Shown here piece after piece: positions 22,500 to 35,499 of a DNA stretch of 64,000 nt. The notes under the pieces are model-generated. The model was not told the origin of the DNA, searched no databases, and saw only the letters and a list, made by a program, of their open reading frames with translations. The translations under genes and the position numbers were made by a program. This DNA comes from Amblyomma americanum (Eukaryota; Arthropoda; Arachnida; Ixodida; Ixodidae), in the NCBI RefSeq assembly GCF_052857255.1, contig NC_135504.1, positions 143,928,121-143,992,120 of the forward strand, in the 5' to 3' direction. How positions within the stretch are numbered: the first letter of the stretch is position 1; every line of letters starts with the position of its first letter.

Positions 22500-24960
22500 T
22501 TGTTTTGAGCCGGAATACAAGTTTTCGTGCAGTTCTGAGAGAAAGTGTACACCTTTCTCTCGTGTACTCTTCGAAGACTTGTAAAATAGATGCTCGTGAA
22601 TCTTGCTAGTTTCGATCTAAAACGATGTAACCCGTTGTTCTGAGCCGGAATACAAGTTCTGACGCAGTTCTGAGAGAAAACGTTTACACCTTTCTCTCGT
22701 CTACTCTTCGAGGACTTGTAAAATCGATGCTCGTGAATCTTGCTAGTTTCGATCTAAAACGATGAATCCCGTTGTTTTGAGCCGGAATACAAGTTTTCGC
22801 GCAGTTCTGAGAGAAAAAGTTTACACCTTTCTCTAGTCTACTCTTCGACGACTTGTAAAATCGATGCTCGTGAATCTTGCGAGTTTCGATCTAAAACGAT
22901 GTATCCTGTTGTTTTGAGCCGGAATACAAGTTTTCGTGCAGTTCTGAGAGAAAAAGTTTACACCTTTCTCTCGTCTACTCTTCGACGAGTTGTGAAATCG
23001 ATGCTCGTGAATCTTGCTAGTTTCGATCTAAAACGATGTATTCCGTTGTTTTGAGCCGGAATACAAGTTTTCGCGCAGTTCTGAGAGAAAAAGTTTACAC
23101 CTTTCTCTCGTCTACTCTTCGACGACTTGTAAAATCGATGCTCGTGAATCTTGCTAGTTTCGATCTAAAACGATGTATCCCGTTGTTTTGAGCCGGAATA
23201 CAAGTTTTCGCGCAGTTCTGAGAGAAAAAGTTTACAATTTTCTCTCGTCTACTCGTCGACGACTTGTAAAATCGATGCTCGTGAATCTTGCTAGTTTCGA
23301 TCTGAAACGATGTATACCGTTGTTTTGAGCCGGAATACAAGTTTTCGTGCAGTTCTGAGAGAAAGTGTACACCTTTCTCTCGTCTACTCTTCGAAGACTT
23401 GTAAAATAGATGCTCGTGAATCTTGCTAGTTTCGATCTAAAACGATGTATCCCGTTTTTTTGAGCCGGAATACAAGTTTTCGCGCAGTTGTGAGAGAAAA
23501 AGTTTACACTTTTCTCTCGTCTACTCTTCGACGACTTGTTATATCGATGCTCGTGAATCTTGCTAGTTTCGATCTAAAACGTTGTATTCCATTGTTTTGA
23601 GCCGGAATACAAGTTTTCGCTCAGTTCTGAGAGAAAACGTTTACACCTTTCTCTCGTCTACTCTTCGACGACTTGTAAAATCAATGCTCGTGAATCTTGC
23701 TAGTTTCGATCTACAACGATGTATCTCGTTGTTTTGAGCTGGAATAGAAGTTTTCGCGCAGTTCTGAGAGAAAAAGTGTACACCTTTCTCTCGTCTACTC
23801 TTCGAGGACTTGTAAAATCAATGCTCGTGAATCTTGCTAGTTTCGATCTAAAACGATGTAACCCGTTGTTCTGAGCCGGAATACAAGTTCTGACGCAGTT
23901 CTGAGAGAAAACGTTTACACCTTTCTCTCGTCTACTCTTCGAGGACTTGTAAACTCGATGCTCGTGAATCTTGCTAGTTTCGATCTAAAACGATGAATCC
24001 CGTTGTTTTGAGCCGGAATACATGTTTTCGCGCAGTTCTGAGAGAAAAAGTTTACACCTTCCTCTCGTCTACTCTTCGACGACTTGTAAAATCGATGCTC
24101 GTGAATCTTGCTAGTTTTGATCTAAAACGATGTATCCCGTTGTTTTGAGCCGGAATACAAGTTTTCGTGCAGTTCTGAGAGAAAAAGTTTACACCTTTCT
24201 CTCGTCTACTCTTCGACGAGTTGTAAAATCGATGCTCGTGAATCTTGCTAGTTTCGATCTAAAACGATGTATTCCGTTGTTTTGAGCCGGAATATAAGTT
24301 TTCGCGCAGTTCTGAGAAAAAAAGTTTTCACCTTTCTCTCGTCTACTCTTCGACGACTAGTAAAATCGATGCTCGTAAATCTTGCTAGTTTCGATCTAAA
24401 ACGATGTATCCCGTTTTTTTGAGCCGGTATACAAGTTCTCGCGCCGTTCTGAGAAAAAAGTTTACACCTTTCCCTCGTGTACTCATCGACGACTTGTAAA
24501 ATCGATGCTTGTGAATCTTGCTAGTTTCGATCTAAAACGATGTATCCCCTTGTTTTGAGCCGGAATACAAGTTTTCGTGCAGTTCTGAGAGAAAAAGTTT
24601 ACAATTTTCTCTCGTCTACTCGTCGACGACTTGTAAAGTCGATGCTCGTGAATCTTGCTAGTTTCGATCTAAAACGATGTATTCCGTTGTTTTGAGCCGG
24701 AATACAAGTTTTCGCGCAGTTCTGAGAGAAAAAGTTTACACCTTTCTCTCGTCTACTCTTCGACGACTTGTAAAATCAATTCTCGTGAATCTTGCTAGTT
24801 TCGATCTACAACGATGTATCTCGTTGGTTTGAGCTGGAATACAAGTTTTCGCGCAGTTCTGAGAGAAAAAGTTTACACCTTTCTCTCGTCTACTCTTCGA
24901 CGACTTGTAAAATCGATGCTCGTGAATCTTGCTAGTTTCGATCTAAAACGATGTATCCCG
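22500..24960. repeat. 2461-bp HOR unit, second of tandem pair
   Basis: Copy of the preceding 18-mer, with private substitutions: CGTGTACTCTTCG near 22561, ATTCCATTG near 23587, CGCTCAG near 23618 and CTTCCTCTCG near 24058. It has more differences than the 17-mer pair, which suggests an older or less homogenised duplication. Confidence 0.87.
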
Positions 24961-27900
24961 TTGTTTTGAGCCGGAATACAAGTTTTCGTGCAGTTCTGAG
25001 AGAAAAAGTTTACACCTTTCGCTCGTCTACTCTTCGACGACTTGTTATATCGATGCTCGTGAATCTTGCTAGTTTCGATCTAAAACGTTGTATTCCGTTG
25101 TTTTGAGCCGGAATACAAGTTTTCGCGCAGTTCTGAGAGAAAAAGTTTACACCTTTCTCTCGTCTACTCTTCGACGACTTGTAAAATCAATGCTCGTGAA
25201 TCTTGCTACTTTCGATCTACAACGATGTATCTCGTTGTTTTGAGCTGGCATAGAAGTTTTCGCGCAGTTCTGAAAGAAAAAGTTTACACCTTTCTCTCGT
25301 CTACTCTTCGAGGACTTGTAAAATCGATGCTCGTGAATCTTGCTAGTTTCGATCTAAAACGATGTAACCCGTCGTTCTGAGCCGGAATACAAGTTCTGAC
25401 GCAGTTCTGAGAGGAAACGTTTACACCTTTCTCTCGTCTACTCTTCGAGGACTTGTAAAATCGATGCTCGTGAATCTTGCTAGTTTCGATCTAAAACGAT
25501 GTATCACGTTGTTTTGAGCCGGAATACAAGTTTTCGCGCATTTCTGAGAGAAAAAGTTTACACCTTTCTCTCGTCTACTCTTCGACGAGTTGTAAAATCG
25601 ATGCTCGTGAATCTTGCTAGTTTCGATCTAAAACGATGTATTCCGTTGTTTTGAGCCGGAATACAAGTTTTCGCGCAGTTCTGAGAAAAAAAGTTTACAC
25701 CTTTCTCTCGTCTACTCTTCGACGACTTGTAAAATCGATGCTCGTGAATCTTGCTTGTTTCGATCTAAAACGATGTATCCCGTTTTTTTGAGCCGGTATA
25801 CAAGTTCCCGCGCAGTTCTGAGAAAAAGGTTTACACCTTTCCCTCGTGTACTCATCGACGACTTGTAAAAGCGATGCTTGAGAATCTTGCTAGTTTCGAT
25901 CTAAAACGATGTATCCCGTTGTTTTGAGCCGGAATACAAGTTTTCGTGCAGTTCTGAGAGAAAAAGTTTACACCTTTCTCTCGTCTACTCTTCGAGGACT
26001 TGTAAAATCGATGCTCGTGAATCTTGCTAGTTTCGATCTAAAACGATGAATCCTGTTGTTTTGAGCCGGAATACAAGTTTTCGCGCAGTTCTGAGAGAAA
26101 AAGTTTACACCTTTCTCTCGTCTACTCTTCGACGACTTGTAAAATCGATGCTCGTGAATCTTGCTAGTTTCGATCTAAAACGATGTATCCCGTTGTTTTG
26201 AGCCAGAATACAAGTTTTCGCGCAGTTCTGAGAGAAAGTGTACACCTTTCTCTCGTCTACTCTTCGAAGACTTGTAAAATAGATGCTCGTGAATCTTGCT
26301 AGTTTCGATCTAAAACGATGTATCCCGTTTTTTTGAGCCGGAATACAAGTTTTCGCGCAGTTCTGAGAGAAAAAGTTTACACCTTTCTCTCGTCTACTCT
26401 TCGACGACTTGTTATATCGATGCTCGTGAATCTTGGTAGTTTCGACCTAAAACGTTGTATTCCGTTGTTTTGAGCCGGAATACAAGTTTTCGCACAGTTC
26501 TGAGAGAAAAAGTTTACACCTTTCTCTCGTATACTCTTCGACGACTTGTAAAATCAATGCTCGTGAATCTTGCTAGTTTCGATCTACAACGATGTATCTC
26601 GTTGTTTTGAGCTGGAATAGAAGTTTTCGCGCAGTTCTGAGAGAAAAAGCTTACACCTTTCTCTCATCTACTCTTCGAGGACTTGTAAAATCGATGCTCG
26701 TGAATCTTGCTAGTTTCGATCTAAAACGATGTAACCCGTTGTTCTGAGCCGGAATACAAGTTCTGACGCAGTTCTGAGAGAAAACGTTTACACCTTTCTC
26801 TCGTCTACTCTTCGAGGACTTGTAAAATCGATGCTCGTGAATCTTGCTAGTTTCGATCTAAAACGATGAATCCCGTTGTTTTGAGCCGGAATACATGTTT
26901 TCGCGCAGTTCTGAGAGAAAAAGTTTACACCTTTCTCTCGTCTACTCTTCGACGACTTGTAAAATCGATGCTCGTGAATCTTGCTAGTTTTGATCTAAAC
27001 GATGTATCCCGTTGTTTTGAGCCGGAATACAAGTTTTTGCGCAGTTCTGAGAGAAAAAGTTTACAATTTTCTCTCGTCTACTCGTCGACGACTTGTAAAA
27101 TCGATGCTCGTGAATCTTGCTAGTTTCGATCTAAAACGATGTATTCCGTTGTTTTGAGCCGGAATACAAGTTTTCGCGCAGTTCTGAGAGAGAAAGTTTA
27201 CACCTTTCTCTCGTCTACTCTTCGACGACTTGTAAAATCAATGCTCGTGAATCTTGCTAGTTTCGATCTACAACGATGTATCTCGTTGTTTTGAGCTGGA
27301 ATACAAGTTTTCGCGCAGTTCTGAGAGAAAAAGTTTACACCTTTCTCTCGTCTACTCTTCGACGACTTGTAAAATCGATGCTCGTGAATCTTGCTAGTTT
27401 CGATCTAAAACGATGTATCCCGTTGTTTTGAGCCGGAATACAAGTTTTCGTGCAGTTCTGAGAGAAAAAGTTTACACCTTTCTCTCTACTCCTCGACGAC
27501 TTGTAAAATCGATGCTCGTGAATCTTGCCTGTTTCGATCTAAAACGATGCATTCCGTTGTTTTGAGCCGGAATACAAGTTTTCGCGCAGTTCTGAGAGAA
27601 AAAGTTTACAATTTTCTCTCGTCTACTCGTCGACGATTTGTAAAATCGATGCTCGCGAATCTTACTAGTTTCGATCTAAAACGATGTATACCGTTGTTTT
27701 GAGCCGGAATACAAGTTTTCGTGCAGTTCTGAGAGAAAAAGTTTACACCTTTCTCTCGTCTACTCTTCGAAGACTTGTAAAATCGATGCTCGTGAATCTT
27801 GCTAGTTTCGATCTAAAACGATGTATCCCGTTGTTTTGAGCCGGAATACAAGTTTTCGCGCAGTTCTGAGAGAAAAAGTTTACAATTTTCTCTCGTCTAC

Positions 27901-28163
27901 TCGTCGACGACTTGTAAAATCGATGCTCGTGAATCTTGCTAGTTTCGATCAAAAACGATGTATACCGTTGTTTTGAGGCGGAATACAAGTTTTCGTGCAG
28001 TTCTGAGAGAAAGTGTACACCTTTCTCTCGTCTACTCTTCGAAGACCTGTAAAATAGATGCTCGTGAATCTTGCTAGTTTCGATCTAAAACGATGTATCC
28101 CGTTTTTTTGAGCCGGAATACAAGTTTTCGCGCAGTTCTAAGAGAAAAAGTTTACACCTTTCT
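24961..28163. repeat. Mixed zone of rearranged monomers
   Basis: About 23 monomers that repeat earlier types in new orders without a clear local HOR partner. It contains GTTATATCG copies, a GTAACCCGTCG monomer (25365), one P-type monomer (25836), two K-type junctions (26230, 28005), private changes such as TTTCGCTCG near 25019, a 3-bp deletion at TTTCTCTCTACTCC (27478) and a 1-bp deletion (TCTAAACG, 26993). The higher load of private changes resembles an array segment that has not been recently homogenised. Confidence 0.75.
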
Positions 28164-29940
28164 CTTGTCTACTCTTCGACGACTTGTAATATCGATGCTC
28201 GTGAATCTTGCTAGTTTCGATCTAAAACGATGTATTCCGTTGTTTTGAGCCGGAATACAAGTTTTCGCGCAGTTCTGAGAGAAAAAGTTTACACCTTTCT
28301 CTCGTTTACTCTTCGACGACTTGTAAAATCAATGCTCGTGAATCTTGCTAGTTTCGATCTACAACGATGTATCTCGTTGTTTTGAGCTGGAATAGAAGTT
28401 TTCGCGCAGTTCTGAGAGAAAAAGTTTACGCCTTTCTCTCGTCTACTCTTCGAGGACTTGTAAAATCGATGCTCGTGAATCTTGCTAGTTTCGATCTAAA
28501 ACGATGTAACCCGTTGTTCTGAGCCGGAATACAAGTTCTGACGCAGTTCTGAGAGAAAACGTTTACACCTTTCTCTCGTCTACTCTTCGAGGACTTGTAA
28601 AATTGATGCTCGTGAATCTTGCTGGTTTCGATCTAAAACGATGAATCCCGTTGTTTTGAGCCGAAATACAAGTTTTCGCGCAGTTCTGAGAGAAAAAGTT
28701 TACACCTTTCTCTCGTCTACTCTTCGACGACTTGTAAAATCGATGCTCGTGAATCTTGCTAGTTTCGATCTAAAACGATGTATCCTGTTGTTTTGAGCCG
28801 GAATACAAGTTTTCGTGCAGTTCTTAGAGAAAAAGTTTACACCTTTCTCTTGTCTACTCTTCGACGAGTTGTAAAATCGATGCTCGTGAATCTTGCTAGT
28901 TTCGATCTAAAACGATGTATTCCGTTGTTTTGAGCCGGAATACAAGTTTTCGCGCAGTTCTGAGAAAAAAAGTTTACACCTTTCTCTCGTCTACTCTTCG
29001 ACGACTTGAAAAATCGATGCTCGTGAATCTTGCTAGTTTCGATCTAAAACGATGTATCCCGTTTTTTTGAGCCGGTATACAAGTTCTCGCGCAGTTCTGA
29101 GAAAAAAGTTTACACCTTTCCATCGTGTACTCATCGACGACTTGTAAAAGCGATGCTTGTGAATCTTGCTAGTTTCGATCTAAAACGATGTATCCCGTTG
29201 TTTTGAGCCGGAATACAAGTTTTCGTGCAGTTCTGAGAGAAAAAGTTTACACCTTTCTCTCGTCTACTCTTCGAGGACTTGTAAAATCGATGCTCGTGAA
29301 TCTTGCTAGTTTCGATCTAAAACGATGTATCCCGTTTTTTTGAGCCGGTATACAAGTTCTCGCGCAGTTCTGAGAAAAAAGTTTACACCTTTCTCTCGTC
29401 TACTCTTCGACGACTTGTAAAATCGATGCTCGTGAATCTTGCTCGTTTCGATCTAAAACGATGTATCCCGTTGTTTTGAGCCGGAATACAAGTTATCGTG
29501 CAGTTCTGAGAGAAAAAGTTTACACCTTTCTTTCGTCTACTCTTCGACGACTTGTAAAATCGATGCTCGTGAATCTTGCTAGTTTCGATCTAAAACGATG
29601 CATTCCGTTGTTTTGAGCCGGAATACAAGTTTTCGTGCAGTTCTGAGAGAAAGTGTACACCTTTCTCTCGTCTACTCTTCGAAGACTTGTAAAATCGATG
29701 CTCGTGAATCTTGCTAGTTTCGATCTAAAACGATGAATCCTGTTGTTTTGAGCCGGAATACAAGTTTTCGCGCAGTTCTGAGAGAAAAAGTTTACACCTT
29801 TCTCTCGTCTACTCTTCGACGACTTGAAATATCGATGCTCGTGAATTTTGCTAGTTTCGATCTAAAACGATGTATTCCGTTGTTTTGAGCCGGAATACAA
29901 GTTTTCGCGCAGTTCTGAGAGAAAAAGTTTACACCTTTCT
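28164..29940. repeat. 1777-bp unit (13 monomers), full-length partner
   Basis: Begins at CTTGTCTACTC before GTAATATCG and pairs with 29941 onward. It retains a GTAACCCGTTGTTCTG monomer at about 28440-28576 that the partner lacks. The shared P-type variant TTTCCATCG (29115 and 30755) and GACTTGAAAAATCG tie the two units together. Confidence 0.82.
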
Positions 29941-31284
29941 CTTGTCTACTCTTCGACGACTTGTAATATCGATGCTCGTGAATCTTGCTAGTTTCGATCT
30001 AAAACGATGTATTCCGTTGTTTTGAGCCGGAATACAAGTTTTCGCGCAGTTCTGAGAGAAAAAGTTTACACCTTTCTCTCGTTTACTCTTCGACGACTTG
30101 TAAAATCAATGCTCGTGAATCTTGCTAGTTTCGATCTACAACGATGTATCTCGTTGTTTTGAGCTGGAATAGAAGTTTTCGCGCAGTTCTGAGAGAAAAA
30201 GTTTGCGCCTTTCTCTCGTCTACTCTTCGAGGACTTGTAAAATCGATGCTCGTGAATCTTGCTAGTTTCGATCTAAAACGATGAATCCCGTTGTTTTGAG
30301 CCGAAATACAAGTTTTCGCGCAGTTCTGAGAGAAAAAGTTTACACCTTTCTCTCGTCTACTCTTCGACGACTTGTAAAATCGATGCTCGTGAATCTTGCT
30401 AGTTTCGATCTAAAACGATGTATCCTGTTGTTTTGAGCCGGAATACAAGTTTTAGTGCAGTTCTTAAAGAAAAAGTTTACACCTTTCTCTTGTCTACTCT
30501 TCGACGAGTTGTAAAATCGATGCTCGTGAATCTTGCTAGTTTCGATCTAAAACGATGTATTCCGTTGTTTTGAGTCGGAATACAAGTTTTCGCGCAGTTC
30601 TGAGAAAAAAAGTTTACACCTTTCTCTCGTCTACTCTTCGACGACTTGAAAAATCGATGCTCGTGAATCTTGCTAGTTTCGATCTAAAACGATGTATCCC
30701 GTTTTTTTGAGCCGGTATACAAGTTCTCGCGCAGTTCTGAGAAAAAAGTTTACACCTTTCCATCGTGTACTCATCGACGACTTGTAAAAGCGATGCTTGT
30801 GAATCTTGCTAGTTTCGATCTAAAACGATGTATCCCGTTGTTTTGAGCCGGAATACAAGTTTTCGTGCAGTTCTGAGAGAAAAAGTTTACACCTTTCTCT
30901 CGTCTACTCTTCGAGGACTTGTAAAATCGATGCTCGTGAATCTTGCTAGTTTCGATCTAAAACGATGAATCCTGTTGTTTTGAGCCGGAATACAAGTTTT
31001 CGCGCAGTTCTGAGAGAAAACGTTTACACCTTTCTCTCGTCTACTCTTCGACGACTTGTAAAATCGATGCTCGTGAATCTTGCTCGTTTCGATCTAAAAC
31101 GATGTATCCCGTTGTTTTGAGCCGGAATACAAGTTTTCGTGCAGTTCTGAGAGAAAAAGTTTACACCTTTCTCTCGTCTACTCTTCGGCGACTTGTAAAA
31201 TCGATGCTCGTGAATCTTGCTAGTTTCGATCTAAAACGATGCATTCCGTTGTTTTGAGCCGGAATACAAGTTTTCGCGCAGTTC
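29941..31284. repeat. Partner unit lacking one monomer
   Basis: Follows the preceding unit at an offset of 1777 bp up to GTTTGCGCC (30202), then at 1640 bp. The difference is exactly 137 bp: the GTAACCCG monomer is missing, and the CGAGG monomer here leads straight into GAATCCCG. Homology ends near 31280, where a K-type junction in the partner is replaced by ACAATTTTCTC. Confidence 0.82.
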
Positions 31285-31756
31285 TGAGAGAAAAAGTTTA
31301 CAATTTTCTCTCATCAACTCGTCGACGGCTTGTAAAATCGATGCTCGTGAATCTTGCTAGTTTCGATCTAAAACGATGTATCCCGTTGTTTTGAGCCGGA
31401 ATACAAGTTTTCGCGCAGTTCTGAGAGAAAAAGTTTACACCTTTCTCTCGTCTACTCTTCGACGACTTGTAATATCGATGCTCGTGAATTTTGCTAGTTT
31501 CGATCTAACACGATGTATTCCGTTGTTTTGAGCCGGAATACAAGTTTTCGCGCAGTTCTGAGAGAAAAAGTTTACACCTTTCTCTCGTCTACTCTTCGAC
31601 GACTTGTAAAATCAATGCTCGTGAATCTTGCTAGTTTCAATCTACAACGATGTATCTCGTTGTTTTGAGCTGGAATACAAGTTTTCGCGCAGTTCTGAGA
31701 GAAAAAGTTTACACCTTTCTCTCGTCTACTCTTCGACGACTTGTAAAATCGATGCT
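30798..31756. repeat. 959-bp HOR unit, first of tandem pair (7 monomers)
   Basis: Repeats at 31757-32715. GAATCCTG lies at 30967 and 31926, and CATCAACTCGTCG at 31312 and 32271, each 959 bp apart. Further shared variants are TTGCTCGTTTCG, TTCGGCGAC, GTAATATCG with GAATTTTGC, and TTTCAATCTACAACG. Private differences include GTCGACGGC near 31321 and TCTAACACG near 31505. Confidence 0.87.
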
Positions 31757-32715
31757 CGTGAATCTTGCTAGTTTCGATCTAAAACGATGTATCCCGTTGT
31801 TTTGAGCCGGAATACAAGTTTTCGTGCAGTTCTGAGAGAAAAAGTTTACACCTTTCTCTCGTCTACTCTTCGAGGACTTGTAAAATCGATGCTCGTGAAT
31901 CTTGCTAGTTTCGATCTAAAACGATGAATCCTGTTGTTTTGAGCCGGAATACAAGTTTTCGCGCAGTTCTGAGAGAAAACGTTTACACCTTTCTCTCGTC
32001 TACTCTTCGACGACTTGTAAAATCGATGCTCGTGAATCTTGCTCGTTTCGATCTAAAACGATGTATCCCGTTGTTTTGAGCCGGAATACAAGTTTTCGTG
32101 CAGTTCTGAGAGAAAAAGTTTACACCTTTCTCTCGCCTACTCTTCGGCGACTTGTAAAATCGATGCTCGTGAATCTTGCTAGTTTCGATCTAAAACGATG
32201 CATTCCGTTGTTTTGAGCCGGAATACAAGTTTTCGCGCAGTTCTGAGAGAAAAAGTTTACAATTTTCTCTCATCAACTCGTCGACGACTTGTAAAATCGA
32301 TGCTCGTGAATCTTGCTAGTTTCGATCTAAAACGATGTATCCCGTTGTTTGGAGCCGGAATACAAGTTTTCGCGCAGTTCTGAGAGAAAAAGTTTACACC
32401 TTTCTCTCGTCTACTCTTCGACGACTTGTAATATCGATGCTCGTGAATTTTGCTAGTTTCGATCTAAAACGATGTATTCCGTTGTTTTGAGCCGGAATAC
32501 AAGTTTTCGCGCAGTTCTGAGAGAAAAAGTTTACACCTTTCTCTCGTCTACTCTTCGACGACTTGTAAAATCAATGCTCGTGAATCTTGCTAGTTTCAAT
32601 CTACAACGATGTATCTCGTTGTTTTGAGCTGGAATACAAGTTTTCGCGCAGTTCTGAGAGAAAAAGTTTACACCTTTCTCTCGTCTACTCTTCGACGACT
32701 TGTAAAATCGATGCT
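31757..32715. repeat. 959-bp HOR unit, second of tandem pair
   Basis: Copy of the preceding 7-mer. It has CTCGCCTACTC near 32134 and TTTGGAGCC near 32348 as private changes. The CATCAACTC variant returns once more at 34056, showing that a third partial copy was moved into the next zone. Confidence 0.87.
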
Positions 32716-33712
32716 CGTGAATCTTGCTAGTTTCGATCTAAAACGATGTATCCCGTTGTTTTGAGCCGGAATACAAGTTTTCGTGCAGTTCTGAGAGAAA
32801 AAGTTTAAACCTTTCTCTCGTCTACTCTTCGAGGACTTGTAAAATCGATGCTCGTGAATCATTCTAGTTTCGATCTAAAACGATGAATCCCGTTGTTTTG
32901 AGCCGGAATACAAGTTTTCGCGCAGTTCTGAGAGAAAAAGTTTACACCTTTCTCTCGTCTACTCTTCGACGACTTGTAAAATCGATGCTCGTGAATCTTG
33001 CTAGTTTCGATCTAAAACGATGTATCCTGTTGTTTTGAGCCGGAATACAAGTTTTCGTGCAGTTCTGAGAGAAAAAGTTTACACCTTTCTCTTGTCTACT
33101 CTTCGACGAGTTTACTGTAAAATCGATGCTCGTGAATCTTGCTAGTTTCGATCTAAAACGATGTATTCCGTTGTTTTGAGCCGGAATACAAGTTTTCGCG
33201 CAGTTCTGAGAAAAAAAAGTTTACACCTTTCCCTCGTGTACTCATCGACGACTTGTAAAAGCGATGCTTGTGAATCTTGCTAGTTTCGATCTAAAACGAT
33301 GTATCCCGTTGTTTTGAGCCGGAATACAAGTTTTCGTGCAGTTCTGAGAGAAAAAGTTTACACCTTTCTCTCGTCTACTCTTCGAGGACTTGTAAAATCG
33401 ATGCTCGTGAATCTTGCTAGTTTCGATTTAAACGATGAATCCTGTTGTTTTGAGCCGGAATACAAGTTTTCGCGCAGTTCTGAGAGAAAAAGTTTACACC
33501 TTTCTCTCGTCTACTCTTCGACGACTTGTAAAATCGATGCTCGTGAATCTTGCTCGTTTCGATCTAAAACGATGTATCCCGTTGTTTTGAGCCGGAATAC
33601 AAGTTTTCGTGCAGTTCTGAGAGAAAAAGTTTACACCTTTCTCTCGTCTACTCTTCGAGGACTTCTAAAATCGATGCTCGTGAATCTTGCTAGTTTCGAT
33701 CTAAAACGATGA
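32360..33712. repeat. Unit with a fused monomer; partner of 34830-36318
   Basis: Matches 34830 onward at 2470 bp up to about 33220 and at 2606 bp afterwards. At 33210-33226 a GAGAAAAAAAAG tail runs directly into TTTCCCTCGTG, whereas the partner has one extra 136-bp CGTTTTTTTGAG monomer between them. The join lies in the shared A-rich tail, the expected site of an in-register deletion. It also holds the first copy of the GAGTTTACTG insertion (33109) and a 1-bp deletion, TTTAAACG (33427), shared with the partner at 36033. Confidence 0.83.
33084..33225 (+). repeat. T-type monomer with 4-bp insertion (GAGTTTACTG)
   Basis: Reads CTTGTCTACTC, then GACGAGTTTACTGTAAAATCG where other copies have GACGAGTTGTAAAATCG, a net gain of 4 bp. 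The TTTACTG motif starts at 33111, 35581, 37905, 39132, 40764, 42267, 44187, 45286, 46796, 48168 and 49678, and nowhere else in the window. Equivalent monomers in 27-31 kb and after 50 kb lack the insertion. Within the set, copies at 37905-42267 share GATACTCG in place of GATGCTCG, marking a sub-branch. Confidence 0.9.
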
Positions 33713-34129
33713 ATCCTGTTGTTTTGAGCCGGAATACAAGTTTTCGCGCAGTTCTGAGAGAAAACGTTTACACCTTTCTCTCGTCTACTCTTCGACGACT
33801 TGTAAAATCGATGCTCGTGAATCTTGCTCGTTTCGATCTAAAACGATGTATCCCGTTGTTTTGAGCCGGAATACAAGTTTTCGTGCAGTTCTGAGAGAAA
33901 AAGTTTACACCTTTCTCTCGTCTACTCTTCGGCGACTTGTAAAATCGATGCTCGTGAATCTTGCTAGTTTCGATCTAAAACGATGCATTCCGTTGTTTTG
34001 AGCCGGAATACAAGTTTTCGCGCAGTTCTGAGAGAAAAAGTTTACAATTTTCTCTCATCAACTCGTCGACGACTTGTAAAATCGATGCTCGTGAATCTTG
34101 CTAGTTTCGATCTAAAACGATGTATCCCG

Positions 34130-35499
34130 TTGTTTTGAGCCGGAATACAAGTTTTCGTGCAGTTCTGAGAGAAAAAGTTTACACCTTTCTCTCGTCTACT
34201 CTTCGACGACTTGTAATATCGATGCTCGTGAATTTTGCTAGTTTCGATCTAAAACGATGTATTCCGTTGTTTTGAGCCGGAATACAAGTTTTCGCGCAGT
34301 TCTGAGAGAAAAAGTTTACACCTTTCTCTCGTCTACTCTTCGACGACTTGTAAAATCAATGCTCGTGAATCTTGCTAGTTTCAATCTACAACGATGTATC
34401 TCGTTGTTTTGAGCTGGAATACAAGTTTTCGCGCAGTTCTGAGAGAAAAAGTTTACACCTTTCTCTCGTCTACTCTTCGACGACTTGTAAAATCGATGCT
34501 CGTGAATCTTGCTAGTTTCGATCTAAAACGATGTATCCCGTTGTTTTGAGCCGGAATACAAGTTTTCGTGCAGTTCTGAGAGAAAAAGTTTAAACCTTTC
34601 TCTCGTCTACTCTTCGAGGACTTGTAAAATCGATGCTCGTGAATCATGCTAGTTTCGATCTAAAACGATGAATCCCGTTGTTTTGAGCCGGAATACAAGT
34701 TTTCGCGCAGTTCTGAGAGAAAAAGTTTACACCTTTCTCTCGTCTACTCTTCGACGACTTGTAAAATCGATGCTCGTGAATCTTGCTAGTTTCGATCTAA
34801 AACGATGTATCCCGTTGTTTTGAGCCGGAATACAAGTTTTCGTGCAGTTCTGAGAGAAAAAGTTTACACCTTTCTCTCGTCTACTCTTCGACGACTTGTA
34901 ATATCGATGCTCGTGAATTTTGCTAGTTTCGATCTAAAACGATGTATTCCGTTGTTTTGAGCCGGAATACAAGTTTTCGCGCAGTTCTGAGAGAAAAAGT
35001 TTACACCTTTCTCTCGTCTACTCTTCGACGACTTGTAAAATCAATGCTCGTGAATCTTGCTAGTTTCAATCTACAACGATGTATCTCGTTGTTTTGAGCT
35101 GGAATACAAGTTTTCGCGCAGTTCTGAGAGAAAAAGTTTACACCTTTCTCTCGTCTACTCTTCGACGACTTGTAAAATCGATGCTCGTGAATCTTGCTAG
35201 TTTCGATCTAAAACGATGTATCCCGTTGTTTTGAGCCGGAATACAAGTTTTCGTGCAGTTCTGAGAGAAAAAGTTTAAACCTTTCTCTCGTCTACTCTTC
35301 GAGGACTTGTAAAATCGATGCTCGTGAATCATGCTAGTTTCGATCTAAAACGATGAATCCCGTTGTTTTGAGCCGGAATACAAGTTTTCGCGCAGTTCTG
35401 AGAGAAAAAGTTTACACCTTTCTCTCGTCTACTCTTCGACGACTTGTAAAATCGATGCTCGTGAATCTTGCTAGTTTCGATCTAAAACGATGTATCCTG
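34130..35499. repeat. 685-bp tandem pair (5 monomers each)
   Basis: Two adjacent units of 685 bp. GTAATATCG with GAATTTTGC lies at 34213 and 34898, and GTTTAAACC with GAATCATGC recurs 685 bp apart. The second unit then leads into the TATCCTG and GAGTTTACTG monomers. Confidence 0.85.

Noticed and set aside
32198..32383. Short plus-strand frames at 13605-13862, 26866-27123, 32198-32383 and 38471-38692
   Set aside because: Each lies wholly inside satellite monomers. Two of them depend on single-base deletions (TCTAAACG). There is no unique protein content.
33299..33712. Plus-strand open frame of 137 codons, and a 142-codon relative at 35905-36333
   Set aside because: It spans three satellite monomers and stays open only because a shared 1-bp deletion (TTTAAACG) changes the frame. 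The peptide is a repeat of the monomer translation. A 137-bp period shifts frame each monomer, so stops normally close it. No codon bias, promoter or protein-family match supports a gene.
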